Assembly: GCA_963693315.1 (NCBI GenBank)
Contig: OY856186.1
Location: 302,442,586 to 302,506,585 of the forward strand
Direction: 5' to 3'
Length of the DNA stretch: 64,000 nt
DNA from: Diogma glabrata
Lineage: Eukaryota > Arthropoda > Insecta > Diptera > Cylindrotomidae
Part shown: positions 37,578-48,009 of the stretch, one piece after another
Layout of the letters: the number at the start of each line of letters is the position of its first letter
How positions within the stretch are numbered: the stretch's first letter is position 1
Position numbers and translations under genes: made by a program
The notes under the pieces: model-generated
The model's database searches: none
What the model was told of the DNA's origin: nothing
The model's input: the letters and a program-made list of their open reading frames with translations, nothing else

Positions 37578-38499
37578 TGTAGTAAAACCAATTACATAGT
37601 TTTACTACAACAATTCCCCAAACTATATTCGCAATATCTTCCAAATTCCTATCAATAAATATAAAAACAATTGACCCAAAACTCTATTAAAATTGAAAAC
37701 AAATATTTCATAAATTTCCTTAACTGGGTTATTTCCAAATATTTTGTTAATATCTTTTAATTTAAATAAAACCAATTCGCGACATTGGCATTAAATAAAA
37801 TTCAATTAAAAACAAAGTCAGTGTGTCAATTGTTTTAATATCAATTAACCAACAATAATAAATTCCCAGCGCGTAATCATTTTTTAATTATAAAAATAAT
37901 ATTTTAATGAATAAACAGGCAGTTAGTATTCAGACAATTAACGGAGTCAAATTTTAAATCAATACAGTCGTTTTTGCAAATAAAATATTAAAATCAATAA
38001 AGTGAATCGTTTTGAAGGAAAAACTAACAAGCAGTCAGTAACCAATAAGTTCAGTTCAAAAATTATTAAAATAAGTTTAATTCATAGCAGTAAGTTCAGT
38101 TCTAAAATTATTAAAATAAGTTTAATTCAGAACAGTAAGTTCAGTGCAAAAATTATTAAACTAAGTTTAATTCAGAACAGAAAGTTCAGTTCAAAAGTTA
38201 TTAAAATAAGTTTAATCCAGAACAGTAAGTTCAGTTCAAAAGTTATTCAAATAAGTTTAATTCAGAACAGTGAGTTCCGATCACTAGCTATTAAAATATA
38301 CATAAGCTCAATTCAGAACATTATAAATAGAAATACAAATTAAAACTGAAAAATAGAGACTTTTTCTTGATATAACATCTGCAAAGTACCAAAGTATCAC
38401 ACACATATAAGAACTACATTTTATCACATAGTAGTATACGTAAAACATTTGCACTACATCTTTATCATATAGTAGTGTCCTAAACAATTTGGCACTACA
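37578..38499 (+). repeat. 5' LTR (922 bp)
   Basis: Begins tgtagtaaaaccaattacat and ends ggcactaca. Same length as the 3' LTR, with four differences noted by eye (around 37633, 38181, 38384 and 38394). It contains 45-bp tandem repeats and a TATAAATA box candidate at about 38321, near the 3' end. Confidence 0.97.
38047..38316 (+). repeat. 45-bp tandem repeats inside 5' LTR
   Basis: Five good copies start at 38047, 38092, 38137, 38182 and 38227; a degenerate sixth starts at 38272. The unit begins aagttcagttcaaaa. Because 45 is divisible by 3, one frame stays open across the array; that frame has no ATG and is regarded as incidental. The array probably belongs to U3. Confidence 0.95.
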
Positions 38500-38501
38500 T
38501 T

Positions 38502-38514
38502 TGGCGCAGCCGGT
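38502..38514 (+). promoter_or_regulatory. Primer binding site, tRNA-Ser type
   Basis: tggcgcagccggt, two bases after the 5' LTR, is complementary to the 3' end of insect tRNA-Ser (accggctgcg plus CCA). Ser-tRNA priming is known for the 17.6/297 group of gypsy-like elements. Confidence 0.85.
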
Positions 38515-38915
38515 TAGTCCTTTCCGACATAAGGACATAAAGGAGTAGACGAACCACCAAGCAGAATAACAAAAAACGCCTGAGATCCAAAACTGTCATC
38601 AAAAATCACATCCACCACAACGTAAAACCAAAAATCAACAAGGAACAACAATCAAGTCAAGATTTCAAGATTAAAATTCAAGACAGAATGAAGTTCAACA
38701 CCAACAAAATACTGTGGTAAGATTTTTTCTTAACCGTAATTAGTAGATCAATTTGTCATACTCAATTTTCCGTAGAAATAGTTGTACTATAATAACTTTA
38801 ATAGTAATATCTTTTCTCTCTTAAATTTGATTTTACACCTTTATATATAACTTAAACTCCAGATTTGGTTATTATTTTTCCTGTATTTCCTGTATACTGT
38901 CATTCTAAATCAAAT

Positions 38916-41900
38916 ATGTCAACCTATAACCAACACGAAGTACTAATCCTAATCGACAACCTAGTCGGTATTGTCGACAAATTTGAGCTTGATAATATTG
39001 AGAAAGTAGAAACTTTTGTGTTTCGAGCCAAATCACTTCTAAAAACAGTTCTAAGTGTAATGAAACTAGAACAGAAAATGTTTACACGATTTCTGTCCTC
39101 ACATATCACAGGAAAACCCCTGTTGACCTCTAGAGACAAACCATTCGAACCAGTCGAAGACCTAGAGTACATATTACGCGAATATTTTTTATCTTCCACA
39201 AGGAAATCAGAGCGAACAAAACCGCAAAACAAAACCACTGATATTTTAGCTTTAGCAAACATGATCATAAAACTAAACGGAGATGCCGACGATATTAATG
39301 GCGAAATAGAAATCTTCGAAAAACGTGCCAAATGCCTTCTGTTTCGGCTAAACGACCAAGAACAGAAGAGATACTCACAACTACTGGTTACACGTATCAC
39401 AGGCAAAGCTCTGCTAGCCGTTAGAAACAAATCATTCGACTCAGTAGAAAACCTAATATTCACATTACGCGAGTATTTCTCACCTTCCATCAGAAAATCA
39501 CAACGAACAACAGACGACACACTTACAGTACAACCCAACAATGCAATTGCTCAAGTCACACAAAGCCTACCATCTACAACGACAAATTTTGTATCAAATA
39601 TGGATTATAATCTCCCTAGATCTCCTCAATTTAATGACACATCTTTAACTACAACGTACACTCCTTCACAAAGTATAAGAAACACTGCTAAACCTCCTCA
39701 ACTGACATCACCAAACAGTTTTAATCCACAAAACCAAAACGTTACTCCACAACATCCATTATCTGATTTATCATCTTTTCCCTTGTTTTCTGCTGCTCTG
39801 GCAATTTCAAATATTCCTAAAACAAACTTTTCGAATTCTACGCAACATCCAACATTTACTTCAGTATCAGGGTACCATGAGAAACTACAATCCCATTTAC
39901 CCTCTTATTCATATTTACAGCCACAAATAGGAAATATGCCTAATCCTTATAGTACAACTCACAGTAACTCCAGTAGTTCACCACACATTTCACCCTATAT
40001 GATGGATCAACATTTCTCATATCCTTCACATCAGCCTTCCAAAATACCTTGTAACCAATCAGAAAACTACAATAATACAAATTTTCAAACAGAACGACCT
40101 AATTTAAATACAAATATTATAAACTCTGAAGCCCCGACACCACTTTCAAACTGTTTACAAAACACAAAACTAAATTTATCGGACAATTCTGACATAGAGC
40201 CTGCATCAGTAACCGCACAAAAACGGGCTGCATCTACATTACATTTTAATCCGTCTAGTGTTTCCTTGCCAAATAATTTCCCTGTTACCGATACGTATGC
40301 AGATATTCCGTCTTTGAACATTAACACTGACGACCTAAATTATTTAAATCCCGAAAATATTGCATCAAGTCTACCGCCAACTTTTCCACATGGTTCTGCT
40401 GATAATACTTCACGTTCACAGAATTCTGAATCAAATGTTTCTGCAAGATCACATCAGTCTGAAGTGAGATTGGATGTGATGTCACAAAAACTAAATTCAA
40501 GTCCGTTTTTAATGGCATCACAATTTACCATACAATCTAATGACATTAATCATGCAATGGCACATCAACCCATATTACCGAAGGCAACCAGAGACACTCC
40601 ACTTGAGCACTCGGAAGCGGAAAACACGACAATTTCACCCACTAAAGAAATCAAGACAAACGGAAATATACTTAGTTATGCTTCTAAAGGCAATATCATA
40701 CCGGCCGGACCAAAGAAAATAATACAGATAGACGACTCGAACGTCCCAAATGAAGCGACAATTACCATGGCTAAAGAAGTAAGTCCTGGCGTGTTGATAG
40801 CAAATACACTATCCATATCAGTCAACCAAAGTATCCAGAAAACTCCAACTGACCCAATTCAAATTCCAAACCCCAATTCAACCTCCCTTGTAAACAATCT
40901 TACAGAAATTGTTCTACTATCCGAATCAGCTTCTCATGATACCGAAAAATCTCCGACTGACAAAACTAGGTCAAAGACGCGCGACAGTAACCCAGACAAA
41001 TCACAATGTATATCAGAAATTATTTCAACACCAATTCTGTATTCCGAAGTTCTAAAACAAAACATTTCTCGAAACTTGTGCATTCCTATAAATATTTCAA
41101 ACACAACACAAATTTCATCAATACCAACAAAATTAAAATACACTAAAAATTATACGTATCATAATCTACAAACTACCACTTTAAAATGCCAAACTAATTC
41201 TAATCGTAACGAAAGTAGATTCCAGAAACAGAAACCAACAATCAGCTCTAACAAAAACCAATATTTGCCTTCAACGACCACATTGAAATGTCATAATAAT
41301 TTTATTTGTCACAAAAACAAAATCCAGAAATCAGAAAACCCAGACAGTTCTAAGAAAAATCAATATTTCCCTTCAACTATGGTAGTCAAAAACAAATCGC
41401 CAATCAGAGAACCAAATATCAAATTACACAGCCGCCGAAGTATATCTAAAACGAATAACACAAATATTAAATTTCGAAAAAACAAAACCAACCAACATTC
41501 GATTAAGCCTAAACCAAGCAATCCCTATCACTCTGACACCAAAAATATTAAAACGTTGAACCAGTCTGCTACGATAAATTACCATGACTCTAATAACAAA
41601 CTAACTGTAAACAACCGCGACCAAAAAAGACCCAGACGTATTGAAAATCGGATACACTGTCCATTACAACTTTCCAAACTGTGGAAATCAATTTTACTAT
41701 ATCTTAGCCTTTCGTGGACTCATGTAAAGAAAACTACTAACTTACAACTTACACTGCCGATAATAACCAATAAAATACAATCACATTCTTATTTATCTAA
41801 TTCAGTTTACTGGCTTGACAATCTGTTCCAAAAATTTCCTGTCTGTTTTTCAAATATTTTAGTACTAGCATCTCGTAAAAACATATACGACAAAGAAGTT

Positions 41901-42104
41901 TTCAGCTTAATTGTAAAGTTTTACACAGCCGATCAACTGTTACATGTTGCTAAGGACAATACTTATTTATTAGTCAAACACGTAAATCAAATTGGAAATA
42001 ACTTTCCTTCAAAATTACTTTCTAACGATAAAATTTCCACATTTTTAAAAAACAACAGCTTTCTAAAAAATATCAAATTCCGCTTAAACCAACCTAAAGC
42101 ATAG
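38916..42104 (+). CDS. Gag-like polyprotein with duplicated capsid segment, 1062 aa
   Basis: The only long frame of the LTR element. The first ATG in frame is at 38916. Residues about 10-100 and 110-200 are two diverged copies of the same segment: RAKSLL and RAKCLL (37, 137), HITGKPLL and RITGKALL (63, 160), ILREYF and TLREYF (86, 183), STRKSERT and SIRKSQRT (94, 191). The I-G-K-A-L / LREYF pattern resembles the capsid half of insect gypsy-group Gag. Residues about 205-880 are low-complexity, rich in Asn, Ser, Thr, Pro and Gln, then increasingly Lys-rich. The last about 150 residues look globular, with hydrophobic stretches (KLWKSILLYLSLSW). No CCHC zinc knuckle and no D-S/T-G protease motif were seen. 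The role is inferred as structural (particle formation, RNA packaging). Confidence 0.85.
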   Translation: MSTYNQHEVLILIDNLVGIVDKFELDNIEKVETFVFRAKSLLKTVLSVMKLEQKMFTRFLSSHITGKPLLTSRDKPFEPVEDLEYILREYFLSSTRKSERTKPQNKTTDILALANMIIKLNGDADDINGEIEIFEKRAKCLLFRLNDQEQKRYSQLLVTRITGKALLAVRNKSFDSVENLIFTLREYFSPSIRKSQRTTDDTLTVQPNNAIAQVTQSLPSTTTNFVSNMDYNLPRSPQFNDTSLTTTYTPSQSIRNTAKPPQLTSPNSFNPQNQNVTPQHPLSDLSSFPLFSAALAISNIPKTNFSNSTQHPTFTSVSGYHEKLQSHLPSYSYLQPQIGNMPNPYSTTHSNSSSSPHISPYMMDQHFSYPSHQPSKIPCNQSENYNNTNFQTERPNLNTNIINSEAPTPLSNCLQNTKLNLSDNSDIEPASVTAQKRAASTLHFNPSSVSLPNNFPVTDTYADIPSLNINTDDLNYLNPENIASSLPPTFPHGSADNTSRSQNSESNVSARSHQSEVRLDVMSQKLNSSPFLMASQFTIQSNDINHAMAHQPILPKATRDTPLEHSEAENTTISPTKEIKTNGNILSYASKGNIIPAGPKKIIQIDDSNVPNEATITMAKEVSPGVLIANTLSISVNQSIQKTPTDPIQIPNPNSTSLVNNLTEIVLLSESASHDTEKSPTDKTRSKTRDSNPDKSQCISEIISTPILYSEVLKQNISRNLCIPINISNTTQISSIPTKLKYTKNYTYHNLQTTTLKCQTNSNRNESRFQKQKPTISSNKNQYLPSTTTLKCHNNFICHKNKIQKSENPDSSKKNQYFPSTMVVKNKSPIREPNIKLHSRRSISKTNNTNIKFRKNKTNQHSIKPKPSNPYHSDTKNIKTLNQSATINYHDSNNKLTVNNRDQKRPRRIENRIHCPLQLSKLWKSILLYLSLSWTHVKKTTNLQLTLPIITNKIQSHSYLSNSVYWLDNLFQKFPVCFSNILVLASRKNIYDKEVFSLIVKFYTADQLLHVAKDNTYLLVKHVNQIGNNFPSKLLSNDKISTFLKNNSFLKNIKFRLNQPKA

Positions 42105-42920
42105 GTGAACCAAATCATCTTATCCTAAACATAATACTAATCTAAACCACAAGTTAATCAAACAAACCTAATACTAACTTAAACCATAACCCAATGAACA
42201 AACCTATCCTAAACCCAATATTAACTTAAACCATAAGCCAATCGTACCAACTTATCCTAAACCTAATACTAGCCTTAAGCATAAGTCAAATCTAAACAAT
42301 TTATACTTACAATTTATACAATATACAAGAAACATAGTAATCGAAAAACAATAATCTTATTACCAATACTGATTCCGATCAATAATCAATAAAATCAATC
42401 AACTACCAATACGATTCAACTATCGATACAATCAATAAAAATAATAAGTTTACCAAAATTGGTCATAAGCAATCACTAGCATAAGTGTATACATATTAGA
42501 TTAAAACAATTATTTTAAGCAATCAAAACGTAACGAAAATTTTAATGGAAACAAATAATTTACCATATATCGTTCATTCTTAACATAATTATACAGAAAC
42601 AAGTAATTTAACTTGACGGCCCAAAACAATTGTGAAACATTTAAATTTATTAAATAGTTATAGTACATTAGCATGGATTAAACAAAATTAAATTAATATA
42701 AATACAAATTATTCTAATACAAATTATAATTATAAGGACTCCTTTAATTTTATTACGACGATAAAAACATAATTTATTCAATATTTATAAGATAAGACTA
42801 AGATAACGTTACTCACTTTTTTTTTCTCTCTCTTTCCTTTTTCTCAAAAACATACATAATTTGGTAAAATTTTGTGTTCATCGTTAACTAACTAACGATG
42901 AAAACAAAATTTTTTGTTCC
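42105..42920 (+). other. 3' non-coding interior of LTR element
   Basis: Contains a degenerate tandem array at about 42114-42300 with a unit near 55-60 bp (ttatcctaaacataatacta and variants, with aaaccataagccaatc). It contains no reading frame. This is where pol would be expected in a full-length relative. Confidence 0.7.
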
Positions 42921-42932
42921 GTGGGGGAGGAA
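42921..42932 (+). promoter_or_regulatory. Polypurine tract
   Basis: gtgggggaggaa lies directly next to the 3' LTR, the expected plus-strand primer position. Confidence 0.9.
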
Positions 42933-43854
42933 TGTAGTAAAACCAATTACATAGTTTTACTACAACAATTCCCCAAACTATATTCGCAATATTTTCCAAA
43001 TTCCTATCAATAAATATAAAAACAATTGACCCAAAACTCTATTAAAATTGAAAACAAATATTTCATAAATTTCCTTAACTGGGTTATTTCCAAATATTTT
43101 GTTAATATCTTTTAATTTAAATAAAACCAATTCGCGACATTGGCATTAAATAAAATTCAATTAAAAACAAAGTCAGTGTGTCAATTGTTTTAATATCAAT
43201 TAACCAACAATAATAAATTCCCAGCGCGTAATCATTTTTTAATTATAAAAATAATATTTTAATGAATAAACAGGCAGTTAGTATTCAGACAATTAACGGA
43301 GTCAAATTTTAAATCAATACAGTCGTTTTTGCAAATAAAATATTAAAATCAATAAAGTGAATCGTTTTGAAGGAAAAACTAACAAGCAGTCAGTAACCAA
43401 TAAGTTCAGTTCAAAAATTATTAAAATAAGTTTAATTCATAGCAGTAAGTTCAGTTCTAAAATTATTAAAATAAGTTTAATTCAGAACAGTAAGTTCAGT
43501 GCAAAAATTATTAAACTAAGTTTAATTCAGAACAGTAAGTTCAGTTCAAAAGTTATTAAAATAAGTTTAATCCAGAACAGTAAGTTCAGTTCAAAAGTTA
43601 TTCAAATAAGTTTAATTCAGAACAGTGAGTTCCGATCACTAGCTATTAAAATATACATAAGCTCAATTCAGAACATTATAAATAGAAATACAAATTAAAA
43701 CTGAAAAATAGAGACTTTTTCTTGATATAACATCTACAAAGTACCGAAGTATCACACACATATAAGAACTACATTTTATCACATAGTAGTATACGTAAAA
43801 CATTTGCACTACATCTTTATCATATAGTAGTGTCCTAAACAATTTGGCACTACA
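42933..43854 (+). repeat. 3' LTR (922 bp)
   Basis: Near-identical to 37578-38499, with the same termini and the same 45-bp tandem array (from 43402). Confidence 0.97.
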
Positions 43855-43858
43855 TGGT
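43855..43858 (+). repeat. 4-bp target site duplication (right)
   Basis: tggt, matching 37574-37577. Confidence 0.9.
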
Positions 43859-44290
43859 TGAGGAAAATTCTACATATAGAAATTAAACCTAATTTGTGGT
43901 AGAACTCTCCCTTCTGATACTCCTTGCTTCAGACCAAGCTACTGATGAATTATGAGAATCATTTTTTATGCAGTTGTGACAGGAATGAGCTGAGTAAATT
44001 TAAACAGAGATTTACTTCGACTGACAGCATTGAAAGCACGTTTAAAATCCAGGAAGACCTGTTTGATGTTTTGGTTTCTTCTTCTTCGATTCTATCTGTA
44101 TCTCATCTGTGGTTGGTACGGGATTATGTTGTGATGTCTGAAGTAGAAGGGACCTTGGTGGCATTTTGGCAATATGAGATAGTTGCCAAATCGACTTATA
44201 TGATTTGTATTAATTGCTATTTTGTTAATGTAATGGTATATCTCAGAGGATATTTTTCACGCCCGATAGAGTAATTTAAAAGGCACGTAA
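43859..44290 (-). pseudogene. Antisense LINE reverse transcriptase remnant, 5' part
   Basis: On the - strand, VFLDFKRAFNAVSR (about 44075-44035) is RT motif A, and GVSEGRVL (about 43925-43900) corresponds to the GVPQGSVL motif B. Motif C follows on the far side of the LTR element at about 37520. Stops and shifts show it is dead. Confidence 0.65.
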
Positions 44291-44539
44291 GGTATAATGT
44301 ACTAATGCAGTCAAATTGTCTGAGTATGATTGGCAGACGGCAGATAACAGACTAACCGCTCAAAAACCATTGGCGGTCTCCGTAACCTTGATCGGAGGAC
44401 TGACATCGTTTTGTGCAACTTGTGAATTCTTATCCTATTCGCTTTATTCTATGTTTTGAGTAAAATATCCTGAATTTATTGTCCTGTTGACAGCTCTTGC
44501 ATCGCCACGATACTAGCACGTTTCCTATTTTACACTGTG

Positions 44540-45260
44540 AGCTTGACAAGCGTTTAAAAGTTTGCCATCAGTTTTTGTATCAACGTCTTTTTCTTAGCAC
44601 CCTAAATATGAAATATTTAGTCTCTCTGAATAGCCGAGGATACCATGTCAGGAAAAAGTAGGAAGGCGGAGGAGGGAGGTGCAACGAATTCCACAATTTG
44701 GCCACCCTATGGAAATACTCGTTAAAGAAAAGAAACTGTTTTGCAACGCAATATCTAAACTCGTTCATCTGAACTTGTTCTGCGATTGTACCGCGCACAC
44801 GATAAAGGAATGCTTTCTTTTCTTCAGTGGTGGACTGGATAAAGTTAACTAGTTAGTTCGGCATTGTTTATCAACCGTATAGCCTTCCTTTGCACAGAGT
44901 ACCGATATTTTATTCTTTATTGACAAGCGCATCCCCATACATTGTAGGAGTACTCCATACATGGACAAATGAATGATTTATAGATCAAAAGTTGCTGAGA
45001 ATTAAAAAACTGCAACAATTCCAATTTTTGCATTGCCATTTTAGCTAGACTATACACATGTTAGTTTTATTTCATGTTTCATTCCATCACACAACTTCAA
45101 AAAGTTTAATCAATTCGACCTAAAGCCATTCCTCATGGTGAATCGTAATAGGCAACTCGTTTTGTCGCTCTATCCGTTAAAGCCGACAAAATTTGGTTTT
45201 GGTTAGTTTAAATTCAACAAAATTACACTCCTCCATTTCATTATACTCTCCAGGTCTTCG
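44540..45260 (-). pseudogene. Second antisense LINE remnant (ORF2 C-terminal part)
   Basis: On the - strand, fragments in several frames follow the order of a LINE ORF2 C-terminus: FNLTKTKFCRL (about 45215), a MEYSYNVWG-like stretch (about 44955), KAIRLINNAELTS (about 44880), and RVAKLWNSLHLPPPPS (about 44712-44665). Many stops. Because its C-terminal part lies upstream (on the - strand) of the RT motif A at 44060, it is a different insertion from the LINE cut by the LTR element. Confidence 0.7.
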
Positions 45261-45439
45261 TTGATATAATTAATTAACAATTCTATCATTTGTAGCCGCT
45301 TGAGATACTAGTACATATTGGTATTTCGTTGTTTATTTTTTTTTATATACTAAAAGTACTGCATCTGTTGTGAAATTTGTAAATAAATTTATACTCAATA
45401 TGTGCTGCGGTCCGAGTTGTACTTGGCTACTAATTTTTG

Positions 45440-45560
45440 ATTCGATTTCATCAGTTAAAGTGGAGTATGGTTGTTGTAGTGACTGTTGAGGTGCTTATCT
45501 TTCGGCTCCATATTTAAATTCATGAACGAGTAGAGTTGAGCTTTTATATCAGTATAAGAA
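45440..45560 (-). repeat. Small fragment similar to Jockey 3' end
   Basis: gttgttgtagtgac and cggctccatatttaaattca match the region 48010-48070 (gttgttgtagcgac, cggctccgtgttcagattca). Short and degraded. Confidence 0.4.
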
Positions 45561-47075
45561 TGAAAAAAACAAACAAAAAATACTGAGCTCTCATCAGCTT
45601 TTATATAAAAAAATTTATATCAACAGAAATTAAAGAATATCAAAATAGATACCATATTTAAAATAAAAAGAAACAAAGTCAATTTGCAAGAATCAATAAT
45701 AAATAAAATATATGAATTACATAAATGAAACTCACTCCAACCTGACTCCAATCAAAATGTTCATCTTCGTATCCACATTTTTGTAAACTGCCGTAGCTAT
45801 GATTTAACCAGAACTACCAAAACTGCATTGCATTTGCACTTCATACATTAAGCGTAAAACTTCGTTCACTTTTTTGGTGTCCATAAAAAAACCAAATCAG
45901 CTCTCTTGACTGTAATGTGTTTTACGTTATTTATTTTGTATTCCGGAGCTCAGCAACGTCATTGACTTCCAGATTGCTTATTGATTTACATTAGTTTTAT
46001 GAATATCCGCATGAAACATTCAAAGACAAGGAATGCAGCGATCACCGTGGCCATTGTATAAAAAATGTGTTGAACGGCTCATTTTTAATTTATTAACCAT
46101 CACCAAATACTCATTACATTACAAACAAATAAATAAAAAACATCTCAATATTACAATTAAACCACATCTAATTTTATTTTTAATTATTTAAATAATAAAA
46201 ATTTGTTTTGGTTTTAATATACATATATGAAATTCGATTCACACTAATTTGATAATTGATTTTATAATCTTGAATATCCGAACAGATTGATCGATCATTT
46301 AAAGCTAGAATTTTCTATTATTTGTTTCTTTTTGATATACCTTGGTCACTCTTAAGCTCAATACAATAATTCCATCATATAATCTCAAAATTATGATACT
46401 ACAAAAAAAAATCCATAACACGAAAATCAAAAAATAAATACTGAACAACCATAATTCATTATGGTGAAAGCTCGTACATTCTTTCGTAATACTTGCATGG
46501 CCCCGTTTTTATTGTTGATACAAGTAATAAAAATAATGGTGTGGCTCAACAAATCAATCAATTTGCAATTGCATGAGCATACCACAATTTTGTATATGAA
46601 ATGTATTAGCTCACACAAAAATGTTTAAATTACTGTATGAGAAAATGTTTATAAATTTGTTGATTGACTTGTTGCACTTGTTTTTTTTTGTGTTTGATTT
46701 TGAGTTGCAAATTTTCTTTCTGAGGATGATAAACGAAACCGGTTAAAGAAAATCTTTTATCCACGACTACTAAAGAATATAAGCTTTCCATGCGTATATC
46801 TTCCATTGTAATTTTATTCATTCCAAAACCAGTGATTCTAATTAAATTCTTCAACAATTCTATAGTTTATTAAATATTCCCCTAACAAATTAAAAACTTC
46901 ATTTGTTGGTATAGTAATATATACAGGTTAAAACGAGAACAATACATATATCAAATATAAAATAATAAAACTTGTTTTGTTTTTTATGCTATCTTTGATG
47001 CATGTATTTAAATATGGTGATACAAACTTTAGCAATCAAACTTGAAATTAATCGAAATATTTTGAAGTCGTAGAT
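45561..47075. other. AT-rich intronic stretch with one unexplained small frame
   Basis: No recognised gene. The - strand frame 46857-46630 (75 codons, TTG-initiated; first ATG at Met-13) has protein-like composition, with MEDIRMESLYSLVVVDKRF and LTGFVYHPQKENLQLKIKHK, but matches no family I recognise. It may be a mobile-element or pseudogene relic. Confidence 0.35.
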
Positions 47076-47079
47076 AAAT

Positions 47080-47213
47080 TTGCATCTTGTATTCGTATAG
47101 GATGATGGCAATTCTTCACTCGGATGATTCCCTCCACTCGCTACGCTCGTTTCGGAAAACTTCATCGTCGTGAAGAATTGCCATCATTCTCTAATCATAC
47201 AAGAATCTACTAT
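47080..47213. mobile_element. Hairpin element with TCGCTACGCTCG tip
   Basis: tcttgtat and atgatggcaattcttcac at the left mirror gtgaagaattgccatcat and atacaaga at the right. The tip carries ctcgctacgctcg. The right flank ctactattttt resembles the ends of the hairpins at 10783 and 36650. Confidence 0.65.
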
Positions 47214-47369
47214 TTTTTATGTTTTTAAGAAATAAAGTTAGTTCAATGATTGTGCAACAAAAAATCTCAATTCATTTTAGTATTTGTGTTTGTTTTTGTT
47301 GTATAGAGTTGAAGTAGTGATATTTGCTTGAAAATTGTGTGGAATCAATAACGCTGTTTGCCAACATTA

Positions 47370-48000
47370 AATTAACAAATAATTTGAGATTCCACTGCAC
47401 TCCGAACCAAAATTATAATTTTGATTTTGATTCTCAATATAAAAACTGTTCCTGCGGTGCCACAAATTTTTTTTCGTCAGGTCGTTTGAGTTTTCTTGAC
47501 AATTGAATAGGAGGTCTACATCATGTGGCATGCTCAATAATTTTAGGGTCAATTCTATCCAATTTAATTCTATTTTATTTTATTCTATTCAATTTTTTAT
47601 GTTCCTTAAAATTCGCAACCAACCGGTTGTTAATTCCGCTAGAATGGATCCGGTACTGCTAGGTTATTGAAGGCGGTTCGCAAAGCTACATTTTGCATGA
47701 TTTTCCCAAGAACAGTCAACTAGAGCTTTTAGTGCATTATTTCTGTTTTTCAGACTAGACTCTATAGTTCACCTGTTGTTCATTAGCATTTAATTTCCGA
47801 AATGAGTTGAATGTTACCAGTTACCACTAACAGTTTCGGTTTTTAGAAATGAGCATTTTGTCAATGCAAATGTTTAGTGTTAGATTTACCTCCTTCGTCT
47901 ATGTAGTAAAAAATATAAATGCGGAGTTCTCAGTAGAAAGTTCCAATTTTCTGGTTTAAACCATTCATTCAGGATGTTCAGGTATTCAGAATATTGGTGA
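47370..48000 (-). pseudogene. Jockey-type LINE 3' fragment (second copy)
   Basis: The - strand repeats, in diverged form, the 3' part of the neighbouring Jockey remnant: LNILNEWFK (about 47985), LKNRNNALKALV (about 47745), and PHDVDLLFNCQENSNDLTKK with NLWHRRN (about 47525-47440). Same orientation, placed directly after 48010. Frame breaks throughout. Confidence 0.75.
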
Positions 48001-48009
48001 GTCGTTCTA

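Larger units (their letters stand above)
37578..43854 (+). mobile_element. Complete non-autonomous LTR retrotransposon, Gag-like ORF only
   Basis: 6277 bp: two 922-bp LTRs that start TGTAGT and end ACTACA, a 4-bp target duplication, a tRNA-Ser-type primer site, a polypurine tract, and a 4433-bp interior with one 1062-codon frame. No protease, reverse transcriptase, RNase H or integrase motifs were found in any frame of the interior. The LTRs differ at about four positions by eye, so insertion was recent. PBS type, duplication length and the ITGKAL-type capsid motif point to the Ty3/gypsy group. Transposition presumably needs Pol from a partner element. Confidence 0.92.

Noticed and set aside
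38002..38343. 113-codon frame with KFSSKIIKISLIQNS-type repeats (also 43357-43698)
   Set aside because: It lies inside the LTRs, starts at GTG with no upstream ATG, and follows the 45-bp tandem repeat simply because 45 is divisible by three.
38717..38862. Possible intron in the LTR element leader (gtaaga ... ctccag) joining an upstream ATG at 38688 to the Gag-like frame
   Set aside because: Splicing at these sites creates a TGA directly at the junction, so it would not extend the ORF.
38865..38915. Extension of the Gag-like frame upstream of the ATG
   Set aside because: It starts at TTG; the first ATG is at 38916, and the extra 17 residues have no support.
38924..39541. 205-codon frame on the - strand
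   Set aside because: Antisense shadow of the Gag-like ORF.
43924..44274. 116-codon + strand frame next to the 3' LTR
   Set aside because: It is antisense to the LINE reverse transcriptase, whose motifs A and B are on the - strand; the + frame has no protein similarity I recognise.
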